A program made the position numbers and the translations under genes. The notes beneath the pieces were generated by a model that saw only the letters and a program-made list of their open reading frames with translations, ran no database searches and was not told the origin of the DNA. 64,000 nucleotides of DNA, taken from Atherinomorus stipes (Eukaryota; Chordata; Actinopteri; Atheriniformes; Atherinidae). Shown here in pieces: positions 21,539-33,544 of the stretch. The DNA is taken from assembly GCA_023101725.1 (NCBI GenBank), contig JALJCO010003959.1:1-64000 (forward strand), given 5' to 3'. Numbering within the stretch: position 1 is the first letter of the stretch; each line of letters starts with the position of its first letter.

Positions 21539-24414
21539 CGAAAGCCTGGTTCAAAATACACGAATTTAGCCCAATTTTGGCCCGACGGAGGCGTCGCAGA
21601 CAGTTGCTCACTGTCCTGCACGATTATGCATTGTCGGATCGCAGGACGTCTCGTCTTCGCTCCGTGTAATGTGACACAATCAGCGATTGGCGATTTGGCA
21701 TCCGCGACGCTCCACGACCACGACGCAGAAAGACTGCCGTGTCAGAGTTTATTGGTTTTGTCAGTCTAGTGTGACATGTCCCACAACATGTCTCTTCATA
21801 TTGACCAATAGGAGGACAGTGCGTCTCTCGCTTCCACCAGAGAGACGCTCAGGAGCGCCGATACAGAAACAACAATGGAGGAAAGGAGGAGACGCAGGCG
21901 CTCTCCGGTGGAGCGGTGGAGAGATTTGTGGAGCTGTGGCATCAGTTTACTCCAGAAAAGAAAAAAAGAAAAGCAAGACTGGGTGTGCCACATTTATTTT
22001 CAACAGTGTTAAACCTCCACAAATCATGACAAAGTCATAGAAAAATCACACTTTGTGTTTAAAGTTGTACTTCCATGGTCATTTCATTAATATTTCTGTG
22101 TTCTCCATTATTATTGGATGCATTCTGCATTGTTTCTGTTTAAAAAAACCTTCTGGTTGCTTAGTATCCAGCTGTATTTGTATACTAGAAGAGAGGCTTG
22201 TGGTCCAACGGCAGGCTTTTCCGGGTCCTTCTCATGAATTTCCGTCTGATTGGCTGCCTCCCATCAGTGTATGAAGGAAGCTCCGCCCTCCGCTTTTATT
22301 TCGTTACAGACAGGAAATAGAGCCGACAAACGAGTTTGTTCCGCCATGCTAACAAACAGTTAGCTAATTAGCTTCTCAACTCCGAAGATACAGTCGTGCC
22401 GTCTCCACTTCTTGTGTGTAGTGGAGGGTTACCTGCCTTCCAACGGACAGATATAAACCCCCACGTGGGATACGCTATTTGCAATGTGACGTAGGAACTG
22501 CAAGGCTGTTCCCGATTCGCTCTTTTTCTTCGTATTGTTTCTCTGATGAGAAAGCACAGCCGACTTGAGGGAACGCAACGCTAGCAAGTCAGCATGTGTA
22601 AGTAAACAAGGGGAAACCCTCCGTATTTCAGAAGGAGCAAGTTAAACGGGTTTTCAGTGGAACGAGGCCTGTAAATAAAAACACCGCAACATATTCGGCT
22701 CAATGAGATGAAAAAATATGACACTCATGCGCGTACTTGTGCACTTAGCCATATCTATCCACATTAAGCATGATCATCAAAGCTAATATCTGAACACACC
22801 TTACTGTGCACTGCGCAGCTCAGTTTATCGTGTGTGATTTCATGTGGTTGCCGTGGTTTCCAGCGTGCGCTCGGCCAGCGGCACTGATGGAGTGCACACA
22901 TGTGAGGACGCACCTGTATGCGTTTGTATAGAAAAACGCTCTTTATGGCAGTTTTTTTTTTATAGTGTCACTGGGTCGGCTGGACTTTGCTCTTCTGACC
23001 AGCGGACTGTGGTCAGACTGATGGTTTTGGCTTCGCTTGGCACTGGGCGTCCTGCGCGTGGTGCTGATGCACCTGGTGACGGCGCTGATCAGAGCCCAGT
23101 TTCTCCGCCAGCTCTTTTTCAAAGATGAGCAGCGAGTCGTGGATTTAATCCCGTTTAGTTGCAACTAAAAACCCGCTCCACAGAGCAACTGGAACAGGAA
23201 GCGTTACCATGGAAACAGGCTCCACAGGTTCCTACTCTTGGAACAGGCAGCGTTACCAATACACACAAACAGTTCATAATGGTTGAAGTTTTAAAACTTC
23301 AATAATGGAGGGAACTGATGTCCCCCATCCACTTTCCATTTTATGAGTGAAGTGACTGATTGACAGCTGCTTGTTCCGCCTCCCGTCTCGTGTTGTCTTT
23401 TGCGACACCACACGATGATCAGACGGTTGTCTGTCTGGTTTCATTCTTGTAGTGTGACCATTTGCGAGTAACAAGACAACGTCCGATTTTATGACAATTT
23501 CTGTTAAACTAGGCTCAAACTACACGACTTTTTTCATCGTTCACGATGGTCACTATGTCAGATTGACAGAAATTGTGTATGGTTAATTAGCTTTGATGAT
23601 CACGCGTAATGTGGATATTTATAATTGAGTGCACGAGTGCGCGCATGGGTGTCATATTTCCTCATCTCATTGAGCGCAATGTCGGTTATGTTGCGGTGTT
23701 TTTATTTAAACAAAGTGATTTTTCTGTGACTTTGTCATTGATTTATTTGAGAGCGTCACATTCGTGCACGTTTAGACCTACTGTTGCTGTTACTGTGCTG
23801 AACTACTGGTGACCGTTACTATTACTGATAGAACACACATATCGTGTGGTTATGTTTCGAGTTAATAAAGTAATGTTTTATTCAAGAGAGATACACCTTG
23901 AATAAATGATACACATTTTGAATGTTCGTGGATGTTTTACACTGTTAAAATTAAATTTGGCAAACCCAGTCTTGCTTTTCTATTTTTTTTCTGGAGTGAA
24001 CTGATGGCACAGTTCCATAAATCTCTCTACTGCTCCACCAGAGAGCGGCTGCGTCTCTCCTCCTTTCCTCCATTGTTGTTTGTGTACCAGCGCTCCTGAG
24101 CGTCTCTCTGGTAGAAGCGGAAGGCGCACTGTCCTCCTATTGGTCAATATGAAGGGACGTGTCACACTAGACAGACAAAACCAAAAAATTCTGACACGTC
24201 GCAGACACCAAATCGCCAATCGCTGATTGTGTCACATTACACGGAGAGAAGACACGACGTCCTGCGACCCGACAACGCAGAATCGTGCACGACAGTGAGC
24301 GACGCCTCCGTCGGGCCAATACCAGGCTAAATTTGTGTAGTTTGGACCAGGCTTTAATCTGACAGTGACCGTCGTGAACGATGGAAAAAGTCGTGTAGTC
24401 TGATCCTGGCTTAA
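21539..24414. mobile_element. Fold-back type element with long inverted repeats
   Basis: Arms of about 450 bp at 21539-21985 and 23967-24414 are inverted copies. Shared phrases are CCCGACGGAGGCGTCGC, ATCAGCGATTGGCGATTTGG and GGAAAGGAGGAGACGCA. A second inner inverted pair is 22672-22790 / 23590-23710. The right end also has a terminus (GTGTAGTCTGATCCTGG) repeated in inverse at 23508-23575. The arms include a short Arg-rich frame but no transposase. The family is uncertain; Harbinger-like or fold-back. Confidence 0.7.
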
Positions 24415-25084
24415 TAGGTATCTGTAATTCTGTCTTTGCCCTACGTCCACTTGGGAAGTCTTGATGCCATGAAGGGTTTCCACAGAACCAGGAATATCCA
24501 GACCACCTCTCCAGAGATTCTGCAGGAGGTGAATGGCCAATTACACTTCATCCAACAGTACACAGAGACAATCTTCTTCCAAGCTAGGAGGATCAACGTT
24601 CCTTTTCACTCACGGTACAGAAGCGTTGAGGGCGAGTCTCAGTACTCCCCACAAGTTGATCTCCTCTGTATTTCTCCGTCAGGTTCCAGCCAAGCAGCAG
24701 CAGCTGTTAAAGCAGGGTACTCAGGACAGGCAGAAACCAATATGAATAGGTGATCTTCCCCTACACACCACCTAGGCAGACAGACGTTCCTTTAAGATAT
24801 ACTTAGAGCGCGTTGGAGTTCCAATCCTGAAGTCTGTCGTCAGATCACGAACCTATCCTTCTGGCCTGGGAACCTGCTGCATTAGCCCTGCTGCCTGGTC
24901 TGTCTCACACTGTTGCTGTCCACTTTTATAAAGGGAGCTGCCATCCTCTTATCAGGTGATTGGAATCCACACTTGCTGATTGCTTCCACCTGGCTGTCAT
25001 TAGCCAGTCCTACAGTCCAATCAGTGTCCCAGTGCGAACCACAGAGCCCTGACAGAAGGGCTAAACAGCGACATCTGCACTATT
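24415..25084. other. Unassigned stretch, possible minus-strand promoter/LTR-like segment
   Basis: The ORF at 24436-24753 has no recognised domain. Read on the minus strand, 25055-24850 begins TGTCAGGGCTCTGTGG and contains TTTATAAAAG, as an LTR or promoter might, but no partner LTR was found. No gene can be supported. Confidence 0.25.
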
Positions 25085-25528
25085 ACCATATTCCAGTGCA
25101 GGTCTGGATGGGTTATTCTGAACTATATTTCAAAGTGGGATGGCGGTCTTTGTCTGACAGAAGATCAGAAGGGCATTGGTACATTTTTATTTATAAGGCC
25201 ATACTTGCTCATCCTAAATCCGTGCTCCGCCTAAGGAGTGGTGCCAGACTCCCACTCAGGACGGGCCTGCAGGATGGGTCCAATATGTAACTTCCACCGC
25301 TGCTATAGAGGATGTGCAGTCACGTGGCATGCCTGTGTGCCACCACCACGTTGGACGGCAAATTTCCGTATTGTACTGCACTAACAGAATGGAAATGCTC
25401 CCTCTAAACTGCGTGCCTGTGCAATCGTATCCACCTCATTCAATTTGTTCTGTCTCAGTTCTGTTGTTATTTTTGTCTGTTTTATACTAAGCAACTGCCA
25501 ATAAAGTTTAACTTAAAAAAAAAAAAAA
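25085..25528 (+). pseudogene. LINE 3' end, continuation of 20203-20356
   Basis: The frame at 25110-25215 reads LYFKVGWRSLSDRRSEGHWY then IFIYKAILA, the block that normally follows the fragment ending at 20356. The 3' untranslated part ends with AATAAA (about 25500) and a short A run at 25515-25527, typical of a retrotransposed end. The two halves are separated by about 4.7 kb of inserted DNA. Confidence 0.7.
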
Positions 25529-26716
25529 GATCCACCTCGTTCGGACGGAACCGGTATTTATTTACATGCATAAACAGCGCAACATGTTCCCGAACCGTGC
25601 AAGAACATTTTCTGGGGCAAATTGTTTAGAAATGTCATGAACACTCTTGTTGTAGAATAAACTGCTAGTAGAAATGACAGTTTACACGATTTTACACTAA
25701 TTTAATCATTTGTACATTCGTTAGCTCAGGAATAGGGTGGATTGGAACATTGTTAATGAGTCAACTTGCACATCAACAACAAATGAAGTCAGACCGTACC
25801 TGATATGAAGGGTTCACTGCAAATTCGGCTGGTAGAACTGGGCAGCCAGTTTTCTCTTTTTACAGCGGACACCCATTTTGCACGTCTGTCCTCATTTACA
25901 GGGAATATTTTGTCCTTGTCTGTTGGTACACTAACAGCTCAACAAGAAATAACCATCCTTGGAAGATTTTTTCGTATGTATGTCTAAGAGTGCATTCCAA
26001 CATGGCAACGAGGAAGTATCACGTGACACTGTGACGACACCTACACATCCTCTATAATATGACCTCTTGGACTCATATACACTGTATCTCCTTCAGCGTT
26101 ATTTGTCACATTCAATTTATGTCACTCCGGTCAATCTTAGAGCTATGGTCTACGATTTCAGAATCAGTTGAGAAATTTTGAAAAAAAAAGCAACCTGCCC
26201 CTCCACACAGCCCTCCCCTCTCTGCTCGTTGATCCCTCCCACCAAGTACGTACAGCCCTCCTCCTTAACCACAGCCACCCTTCCCAAAGCAACTTCACAG
26301 TGTAGTATTTATTCCACATTTAGAACAACAAGAATGTCTGATCACATATATAATATTTGCCTTTCTCAACCACTGGGATGTTTATGGTGTGTTTTAGCTG
26401 GAGTTTCTTCATCAGTAAGAGGCCGCAACATTCAAGCAACTTCATGAGTTCAATGAACGCATTCAAGACAACACTGATGACAACAACGCCAGTTTACAAT
26501 ACTGAAAATAAACAGCTGACGTCCCGAGGCCGTCTGTCCACACAGAGAAAACCACCAGCAGCGTTTCCTGTCATCAGCAGCATCGACATAGACTTATACA
26601 TGTATGTTCAACTCACACATAAAAAACTAAATACCTACCTGTTCAACAAAACGTCTGCTGTATCAGCATCAGTTTCACTCCCAAATCATAGCTTTAGTGA
26701 AAGACATATACTACAC
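25529..26716. other. Unassigned intergenic DNA
   Basis: No domain-bearing frame, RNA gene or clear terminal repeat was seen. Small ORFs (25805-25987, 26178-26447, 26357-26731) look random. Confidence 0.3.
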
Positions 26717-26720
26717 TTAA

Positions 26721-26900
26721 AGGTGCCATGACATCAAATTTAACTTTTCTGGGGTTTTGGGGGTATAATATTAACAGTTGTGCACTGATGAGACCATGTG
26801 AATGTCCAGAGTGAGTATCAAAGGCCCTGTTTATGGTCTGTCAGCTTTGTTTCTTTGTTCAAAAACGGTTGAATCAGACAGCAGCAAATCATTCTATGTA
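26721..26900. mobile_element. TTAA MITE end, AGGTGCCATGACATC type
   Basis: It begins TTAA (26717-26720) then AGGTGCCATGACATCAAATT, the same start as 51702. The opposite terminus is not seen; a retroelement begins near 26925. It is a truncated copy. Confidence 0.6.
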
Positions 26901-26924
26901 GTTTTTTTGTTGTTTTTTTTTCTT

Positions 26925-27776
26925 TTTACTTGTCCTGTCCAGCATCGAAGCAAGCAGAATGGAAATCTGATTGCTTTATTTTGTTGAACAGTTTTGCTTT
27001 ACCAAGCGGAGCTTTATGAACATAAGGCTCCACTTGATATCATGTTTATTCATTTTATTTCTTTAATTAAACATTTTTACACCATTCCATATCATACTGC
27101 TGGGCCTGACAAGGGAGAAATGAAAGTTAACAGAGGTAATGATAGAAAGTGAAACAGAGAGAAAGGAGTAAGGAAGAGGAAGAGAGAGAGGGGAGAAAAC
27201 ATGAATCCACTTACACAGTTCACTGGTACATCTGTACAGCAATCCCTAAACAACATTCCAAGGTCTCTGTCAGAAAACAAAACAAGCAATCCCCTACAGG
27301 AGGACCTGCAGGTGGCTTAAATATCCTCAGATCATACAAACACACGCAGAACTACGCAGAGAAGAGGTACAACCTAGTCAGCGCAATGGGAAGTAGAGAA
27401 GAGGTAAAACCTAGTCATCACAATGGGAAGCAGTGTCACAGTGTCAACATGCATAATAAAGGGTGCTCCGTGGTGATACAGTCATGCAGATGCAGCCTCG
27501 TCTCTGCAAGGAGGAGGAAGCCCGCAAGGCTCACGACCCAGGCCCCCAGCAGCCACACAGAGGCCCAGATCCCAGCTACACCCCCCCCAAAGAGCGGACA
27601 TGCATCCCCCGAAGGGCGGCAAAAGGCGGCCCCAGCCGGAGCCCCCCGCGGTCTGGGGGCCCAGGCCCCAGCGGACCAAGACCAGCAGCTGCCGACCCCG
27701 CCGGGCGCCCCCCGGAGCGGAGACAGCGCCGGGCCCAGGGCCCCAGCGCCCCAGCGCCCAGGAGCAGCCTCCCAGT
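26925..27776 (-). mobile_element. Unclassified minus-strand retroelement, 5'-truncated (copy 1)
   Basis: This shares over 700 bp with 33545-34310, from ACTTGTCCTGTCCAGCAT through TATCATACTGCTGGGC to GGGGGCCCAGGC. Both copies are preceded on the left by a T-rich run, which on the minus strand is an A-rich 3' tail. They end at different points on the other side, as expected of 5'-truncated retrotransposition. No RT is present; the C/G-rich part yields spurious ORFs on both strands. Confidence 0.65.
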
Positions 27777-28314
27777 CAGTCTGGGCTCCCTCCATTGGAG
27801 AATGATTCCACTCCGGTAAAAAATTGACCGGACCAATCACAGCGCAGCAGTAGAATTATTAACAGATGAACGTTAAACTCCTCCGACGTCTCCACCGCTG
27901 TTTTTGCTCTGTTTTGGTGCGTAACTAACAGCTTCCGGGTCATAGTCACATGACGTGCGACACAAACACTTCCTCATATTAGTAGTTCAGCAATAAACAA
28001 TGCTGACATGTAACAGAGTATTTATGATAATAAAACCAAACATTCTATGTTAATATACACAAGAAAACTACATTAAATAGGGAGAGAAAAACAACGTGTA
28101 AACGCTGACTTCCGGCGTCGCCATAGCAACGTAGCAACAGAGTGCCGAGCTACGCCAGCTACAGTCACTTCTGATTGGTTCTCTCCGGTTCACTTTCCTC
28201 CTGTTAGTCCCGCCTCTCGTCTCGCATTGGAAATCAGTCTCCAACGGAGGGAATCCAGACTGACTTGCCGTGTATCTCATACATGGCGTTAGTCAGGCTG
28301 GTGTACCAGGCTAA
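27777..28314. mobile_element. Non-autonomous DNA transposon with inverted ends
   Basis: CAGTCTGGGCTCCCTCCATT at 27777 is matched by the inverse of GGAGGGAATCCAGACTG at 28245-28262. The right end extends to GGTGTACCAGGCTAAG at 28314. The left terminus appears truncated at the junction with the retroelement. The internal sequence is non-coding. Confidence 0.6.
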
Positions 28315-28516
28315 GTGACTGCAGCTGAGTGACTGCTGAGCAGTCAGGTCTGGGTTTTCAAACAAATTGATTTAAAAGAAAACTTTGGCAGCAACACTGA
28401 TGGTGCATTCAGACCGAATGCGTTGTCGGCGGCTGAACCAATCAAAGCATTTATTACTACTTCATTTTGCTGTCTTTTCTGGCTATGAATTAACCCAGTC
28501 TTTTCAATTGCCACAG
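28315..28516. other. Segment replacing the 5' part of ISL2EU copy 2
   Basis: It contains GGTGCATTCAGACCGAATGC, like the start of CpG-type MITEs, and ends in a splice acceptor (TTTTCAATTGCCACAG) for the transposase exon. No THAP exon is visible. Confidence 0.35.
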
Positions 28517-29518
28517 GTACTCCAGATCAGGCGGCGGTCTACATCAAAGATTTGGAAGCCAAGCTGGAGAGGGTAGCCTTGCCATCCCCAATAGTGTTCA
28601 GTCAGCACTGTTTGTCTGATGCTCAAATAAGATTCTACACAAAGCTTCCATCCGAGGACATCTTTAAGATCTTCTTGGAACACATTACACCATCTGCTTC
28701 ACGACTTATTTACTGGACCAAAGCAAGGAGGATGGGTGAGGAAGCCATTGGAGACATTGATCCCAGCCCTTGTCGCAGGATGGCATTAATTGATTAATTC
28801 TTTATGTACTCTATGCAAGTAGCTGTTGGCATGAAGGAACAGGTCATTGCTGACATGTTCCAGACAAATGTAGCCACAGTTAGCCGGGTGACAATCACTT
28901 GGGCTAATTACCTATTCTCTATTTTGGAAACAGTCCCACTTTGGTTGTGTAGGGACAAAATAAAGTCAGTCATGCCCCAAAAATTCAAGAAATACTATCC
29001 CAATGTACGCATCATTTTGGACTGTACCAAAGTAGCTGTGGCTGCGCCCTCTTCCCTCACCTTGCAATCAGAAATGTTTTCCCACTACAAAAACAGGACA
29101 ACCTTGAAGGCCCTTATTGGAGTCACCCCTCATGGTTTAGTGTCATTCTTTTCCAAACTATACACAGGAAGCATCTCTAACAAGGAGATAGCTCGGCTCA
29201 GTGGAATCCTGCAGTTGCTTGAGCCAGGTGATGGCAGACAAAGGCTTTCTTATCGACGATCTCCTCTCTGATGTTGGAGCAAAACTGATCATTCCACCCT
29301 TCAAACATTCTGCCCAATTTACCAAAGAGGATACTGAGAAGACACAGGCCATCGCCCGTCTCAGGATAGTGGTTGAGAGGGTAATAGGAAGGATTAAGTC
29401 AAATCACATCTGGGACTCACCTATACCACTCACTTTGGTCAGCACAGTCAGCCAGATCTGGTACAACTGCTGCATGATGGTAAACTTTCAAGGACCTTTA
29501 TCCCATGGGGAAGATTAG
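28517..29518 (+). pseudogene. ISL2EU-type DDE transposase fragment
   Basis: The exon opens after an acceptor at 28516 with TPDQAAVYIKDLEAKLERV (coiled-coil-like). It continues through the helix-turn-helix region (VIADMFQTNVATVSRVT) to a DDE_Tnp_4 core: Asp 29020-29022 (LDCTK), Asp 29237-29239 (MADKGF), Glu 29375-29377 (VERVIGRIK). TAA at 28795-28797 breaks the frame (likely GAA originally), and a frameshift lies near 29225. The N-terminal THAP exons are missing. It would have cut and joined the transposon ends; it is now inactive. Confidence 0.85.
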
Positions 29519-29628
29519 CTCACAATCTGTACTGTGGACTGTACTTGAATGCGCTTTCTTCTTGTCACATGACCACTCACAGCACTTCACACTACACGCC
29601 AACTTTACCCACATTCACACAGCACTTA

Positions 29629-29890
29629 CAGTTGTGCTTGAAAGTTTACATCCCCTCCCAATAAAGAAAAGGCTAAATTCACAATAGTGATTCAACTAAT
29701 TTAAAAAAAGAAAAAAGTAATTATTAATAAAAATTTACAAAATGACAATTTTGTAAAATATTGATTTAAAATTTTGGATAAAAAAAACAGAACTTTTGTT
29801 ACTTTTGCCCTTTTTAAGTTTTTTCACTGGTTGCTGATTTTTTTTTCTGTCTTTGATGGGAAGGGATGTAAACTTTCAAGTACTGAGCAC
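29629..29890. mobile_element. Tc1/mariner-type MITE
   Basis: The inverted ends are CAGTTGTGCTTGAAAGTTTA and a related inverse (ATGTAAACTTTCAAGTACTG), flanked by TA at 29627-29628 and 29891-29892. It is AT-rich with no coding capacity. The termini resemble fish Tc1-type elements. Confidence 0.75.
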
Positions 29891-30040
29891 TAATTTATGC
29901 ATATTCATACCAATTCCTTTTTGGTAGGCTACTTGGGATTTTGGGTCTTGCCCAATTTTTTTGTCAAGACCTTTTCAAACTAAAAGCAACATAGTGCTTT
30001 ACATGAAAATTTTTTAATGACATTAAAAACGGGGTTGAAT

Positions 30041-30251
30041 GGGCTATATGCATGACTCCACTAATTCCTGAACTTCAGACAGCACCTTTCCTTCCTGTTT
30101 TTCATTATTGGACTGACTGATTAATCCAGGTCTGTCTGGCCAGTTATTGAGGTCAGGCCCACCTGGATTAATCATTTTGTCCAGAAATGAAAGATGGTAA
30201 GGAAAGGTGCTGTCTGAAATTCAGAAATTAGTGGAGTCATGCATATAGCCC
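30041..30251. mobile_element. Palindromic MITE, AT-flanked (copy B)
   Basis: It is 211 bp, starts GGGCTATATGCATGACTCC and ends with its inverse, with AT at 30039-30040 and 30252-30253. It has the same length and inner motifs (CAGACAGCACCTTTCCTTCC) as copy A, with the colour of the ends changed (GCATGACTCC against GCCCGGCTCC). It sits between the two genes of ISL2EU copy 2. Confidence 0.85.
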
Positions 30252-30436
30252 ATTGCAATTTAAAACACAAACATACAGTAATCAAAGACATCTCATTGTA
30301 ATGTTTTTCACAGTGATGCATGCACATATTTTACACTCCTCGCTTTCAAGGACTGTTATCCTGAGAAGAATATTTTTCACAAATTTCTAAATTACCTTTT
30401 GTACATATAGTGTATAAAACTGACAACTTTGTTTTT

Positions 30437-31150
30437 GACTTCAAATCAAATCAATCAAAGATACTTTATTGATCCCCGAGGGGAAATTCATGTTTCAATA
30501 CAACCCGTCCAAGACACACAGACAAAAAAAACAAAAAACAAGACAGGATCAGGCAGACCGTGGTCAAGCAGCCCCTCACAGGGCGCACCTTTGCAGAAAG
30601 AAAACGGTGACATGAGGAAAGATGGGTAGGTGGTAAAAAAAAGAGGTCTCCAAACTCTCCACGTACACAGGTGGAGACCTGGGAGACAAAAAAAAAGACA
30701 CACCAATACATAAAAGCACGAACTCAGGCAATCACAAATTGAAGACACACTGTGGGCAGAAAGGAGGTGTATCCCCTCCAGACAGCCGAGCGGGGACGCT
30801 CAGGCACCCTCCAGGCCCTATCTGTCCAGAAAGGCGGGAAAAAGAGGAGGTACAGCGGGGGCGTTGAGTCTTTAAGGGGAGGTATGCAGTGATCTTGTCC
30901 GTCCGTGGATGCGTGTGCGAGTGTGTCAGGCTCTGAACCCGCCTGAGTTCACACGCAGTCTCTGTCCACAGATGTTATGGTGGCCTTGGGGGTGCTGGCC
31001 AGGTGGTCCACTTCCCGTGAGAGATGTGCGGGGGAGGGAACAGGGAGGGATACTGAGAGTCCATTCGCATAACTTTCTCGGGGAGTTTGTAGAGACAGCC
31101 CGTGTAAACCCAAACACAGGCCTCTCGTCAGGGTCGACTTTTATTAAATG
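30437..31150 (-). mobile_element. Minus-strand retroelement 3' part
   Basis: The left end carries a simple tail (TCAAATCAAATCAATCAAAG) followed by ACTTTATTGATCCCCGAGGG, the inverse of a 3' end common in fish LINEs and SINEs. The rest (to about 31150) is non-coding and G-rich on the plus strand. There is no RT, so the clade cannot be set. Confidence 0.5.
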
Positions 31151-31480
31151 ATAAATATTTACATGTAACTGTTTCTTGTTTTGTCTCTCCAGGTATCAAT
31201 ACAGTTAAGTGACACCACAAAATACAAAGTGACATAAAAAACTAGAACACAGGTACTGAGTTTTCACACTGAATGATTTGGTATGCAAGTTTAAAGATTT
31301 GTTTCCCTGAAAGAGCAGATTCATCGAGATGAGAATGAAGATCAATTTGACAAATTATTTCTTGGAATTCACATTTCATACCATAAGGTAAAACAGACAT
31401 TAACATTCCAGGCACTGAATGCTATGGCCTAGGTATTGTTTTGAGAAATTCATGGAACAGTTGAAAGAATGAATTTCTGC

Positions 31481-32007
31481 ATTCATGGTCCTCAAAATTA
31501 TTCATACCCTCAAATTAAAGAAGGAAAAAAAGGAGAGAAAAAAAGCTGTCAGTGAAATAAGGTTAAATTGACAAAAGTAATAATGAAAATTCTATGAAAA
31601 TCATAACACCGATTATGAATTGAGGTTTGAAAGAATTATTCAAAACAAATACACAAAAAATAAAATAAGTAAACAAGAATGATGGGACTCTAAAACTAAA
31701 ATTTTGCTGAGCAACATTTTGAGACAGTCACTGCAATCAGATGTTTTATGTAACGTCCAATCAGACGTCTGCACCTGCTGACAGGTATGTAGGTCCACCG
31801 TTCATGGAAAAGATGCTCTGTGTCTGGGACAGCTTTGTTTGTTTTTCAAATCATTATTTCCAACCACAATTCAAAAGCAACATTTTATCTCACCAAATTA
31901 TACTTTTTTTTTTTTAAATTTAGAATTCATTTCTTGTTATTTGAATTACTACTGTGAAATTAGCCTTTTCTTTGATCGAAGGGTATGAATAATTTTGAGG
32001 ATGACTG
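31481..32007. mobile_element. TA-type MITE (Tc1/mariner-like)
   Basis: TGGTCCTCAAAATTATTCAT at 31486 is matched by the inverse ATGAATAATTTTGAGGATGA near 31985-32004, followed by TA at 32008-32009. The left-most bases are degraded. The interior is AT-rich and non-coding. Confidence 0.7.
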
Positions 32008-32028
32008 TACATTATGCAGAGTGACAAT

Positions 32029-33196
32029 TCAGTGTAATTGCAAATAAACATTCATGGAAGTGGTGTAGTAGAACAGATCTAATTTTTCCTTCATTCTGAG
32101 AACGAATTCATCATCTCTCCAAATTCTTTGCACATACAGATTTGCTCGAGTGTCTGTGACAAAGTCACACCATTCAAGGTCTGTTACTGCTAACTGTCCC
32201 TGTACCTGCCAGTAGTACCGGTGAGACTGCCTCAGGATGATATAGCCATTTTCCTCCTTGAGGTGTGCTACCTGTGAAGCATCAGGTTTTGTGGTGCTCT
32301 TAACTTCAATGAGTCCAAATGGTGGTGTTTCTGAAGGGTCATAGACCCTACCATCAGGACTGGCCCTGAGATGGGGGGCTTCTGGGGGAATGATGAAACC
32401 AACTGGTAGAACATTAGCACTCATCAACTCTGCGTAGCTTTCCAGAACCTCTGCCTCCATCTCCAAACCTCGCTTCATTGCAGCTGTTTGCTTTGTTGAG
32501 CCTCTTATCATTTGGGCAGAAAGGGCCTTTGCTGCAGCTTCTGGATCCCCACTCCCTCTCCAGGATGCACAGGCCTCTCGGAAGCGACTGGCAGTTAATC
32601 GAGGTTGATGTAACTGCACCCATGCAGGACATTTTGACTGTTCCCTGGTTCCTTTTCTATTTCACTTGCCATTTGAGGTGACACTTGCAATGAGTGTAGG
32701 TGTAAATACTGGTGCAATGTGGGAACAAAGGCCAAGTTGGGCATAGTATGGTGCTTCCAAGGAAGAGGAAGAGCTGGGAATTCAGGGGCCAAGTGGTGCT
32801 CGATTAGGTTATTAGATGTTTCAGGTGGACAAAGGTATGACATGGGCGATCCGCGAGGGCCAGGACCAAATTTAGATGGGAACAGCTCCATTTTAGAAAA
32901 GCCATCTACTACCAGACCAATGAGAGGCTGGGGTTGTAGTTCACTTAATTTGGGTCCAGCAGCCATCAGATCAGGGTCAGGAAAGGGTCCTTTCTAAACA
33001 TATAGAAGGTTCTTTTAAATTTTTGTGCTTATTAGTTAAAATAATAAAAAGTCAATCATTTAGGAATAATAACAGTATAACTGCCATATGTTCTTACCAG
33101 CATATGCCTTGTACAATGTAGATCGAAGGCCACTCTTGCCAGCTGTTGTTGGCTTTCCCACCTTCACATCACTCACAGGTTCTGGGTGAATTCCCT
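32029..33196 (-). pseudogene. YqaJ nuclease of ISL2EU copy 2 (C-terminal exons)
   Basis: Exons on the minus strand: 33196-33109 (GIHPEPVSDVKVGKPTTAGK), then from about 32993 (KGPFPDPDLMAAGPK) to 32595 and, in another frame, 32619-32029. The last has the YqaJ/lambda-exonuclease core: EMEAEVLESYAEL, ASPDGRV and GLIEVKS (Asp and Glu-x-Lys), then YWQVQGQLAVTDLEWCDFV. It ends without a PHD finger, unlike copy 1. Upstream exons are replaced by T-rich repeat DNA. A frame change near 32600-32620 suggests one frameshift. Confidence 0.82.
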
Positions 33197-33199
33197 ATA

Positions 33200-33544
33200 A
33201 TGAAAAACTACATATGATCTCTTTTGCAATATATATTTTTTTATAATAGTCTTTTTTTACTCTCTTTCTTCATATGTGACAGCCCAGACACTTAATTTTT
33301 ATTTTCCATCAGTACTCAGTGCATTCTCTAAATCACACTTGTTTACTAACAGCCATTATTGTTACTCCTAAATGATCATGTTGTGACATCGACAAAATAT
33401 AAACTGTTAAATGACATCATGTTAACTGTGAAACAAATTTTTGTTCTGACATGGTTGCACAAAAATAACCAACTATGCGCTTATTTTTATTTATTTTTTT
33501 CTTATTTATTTCTTCTTCTTTTTCTTTTCTTCTTTTTTCTCTTG
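33200..33544. other. AT/T-rich stretch, no gene
   Basis: It ends in a long T/C-rich run (33480-33540) that is the inverted A-rich tail of the next retroelement copy. No domain or terminal repeat was found. Confidence 0.4.

Larger units (their letters stand above)
28517..33196. mobile_element. ISL2EU transposon copy 2, older and invaded
   Basis: It has the same convergent layout as copy 1: DDE transposase on + (28517-29518) and YqaJ nuclease on - (32029-33196). Both outer ends are lost, replaced by other repeats. The centre has been hit by a Tc1-type MITE (29629-29890), the AT MITE copy B (30041-30251), a retroelement tail (30437-31150) and another TA-type MITE (31481-32007). Its proteins are clearly different from copy 1, so it is a separate family. 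Confidence 0.85.

Noticed and set aside
27149..27840. Overlapping frames on both strands at 27149-27840
   Set aside because: They lie in the C/G-rich part of the retroelement; the counterpart at 33954-34310 does not keep a common frame beyond the repeat identity.
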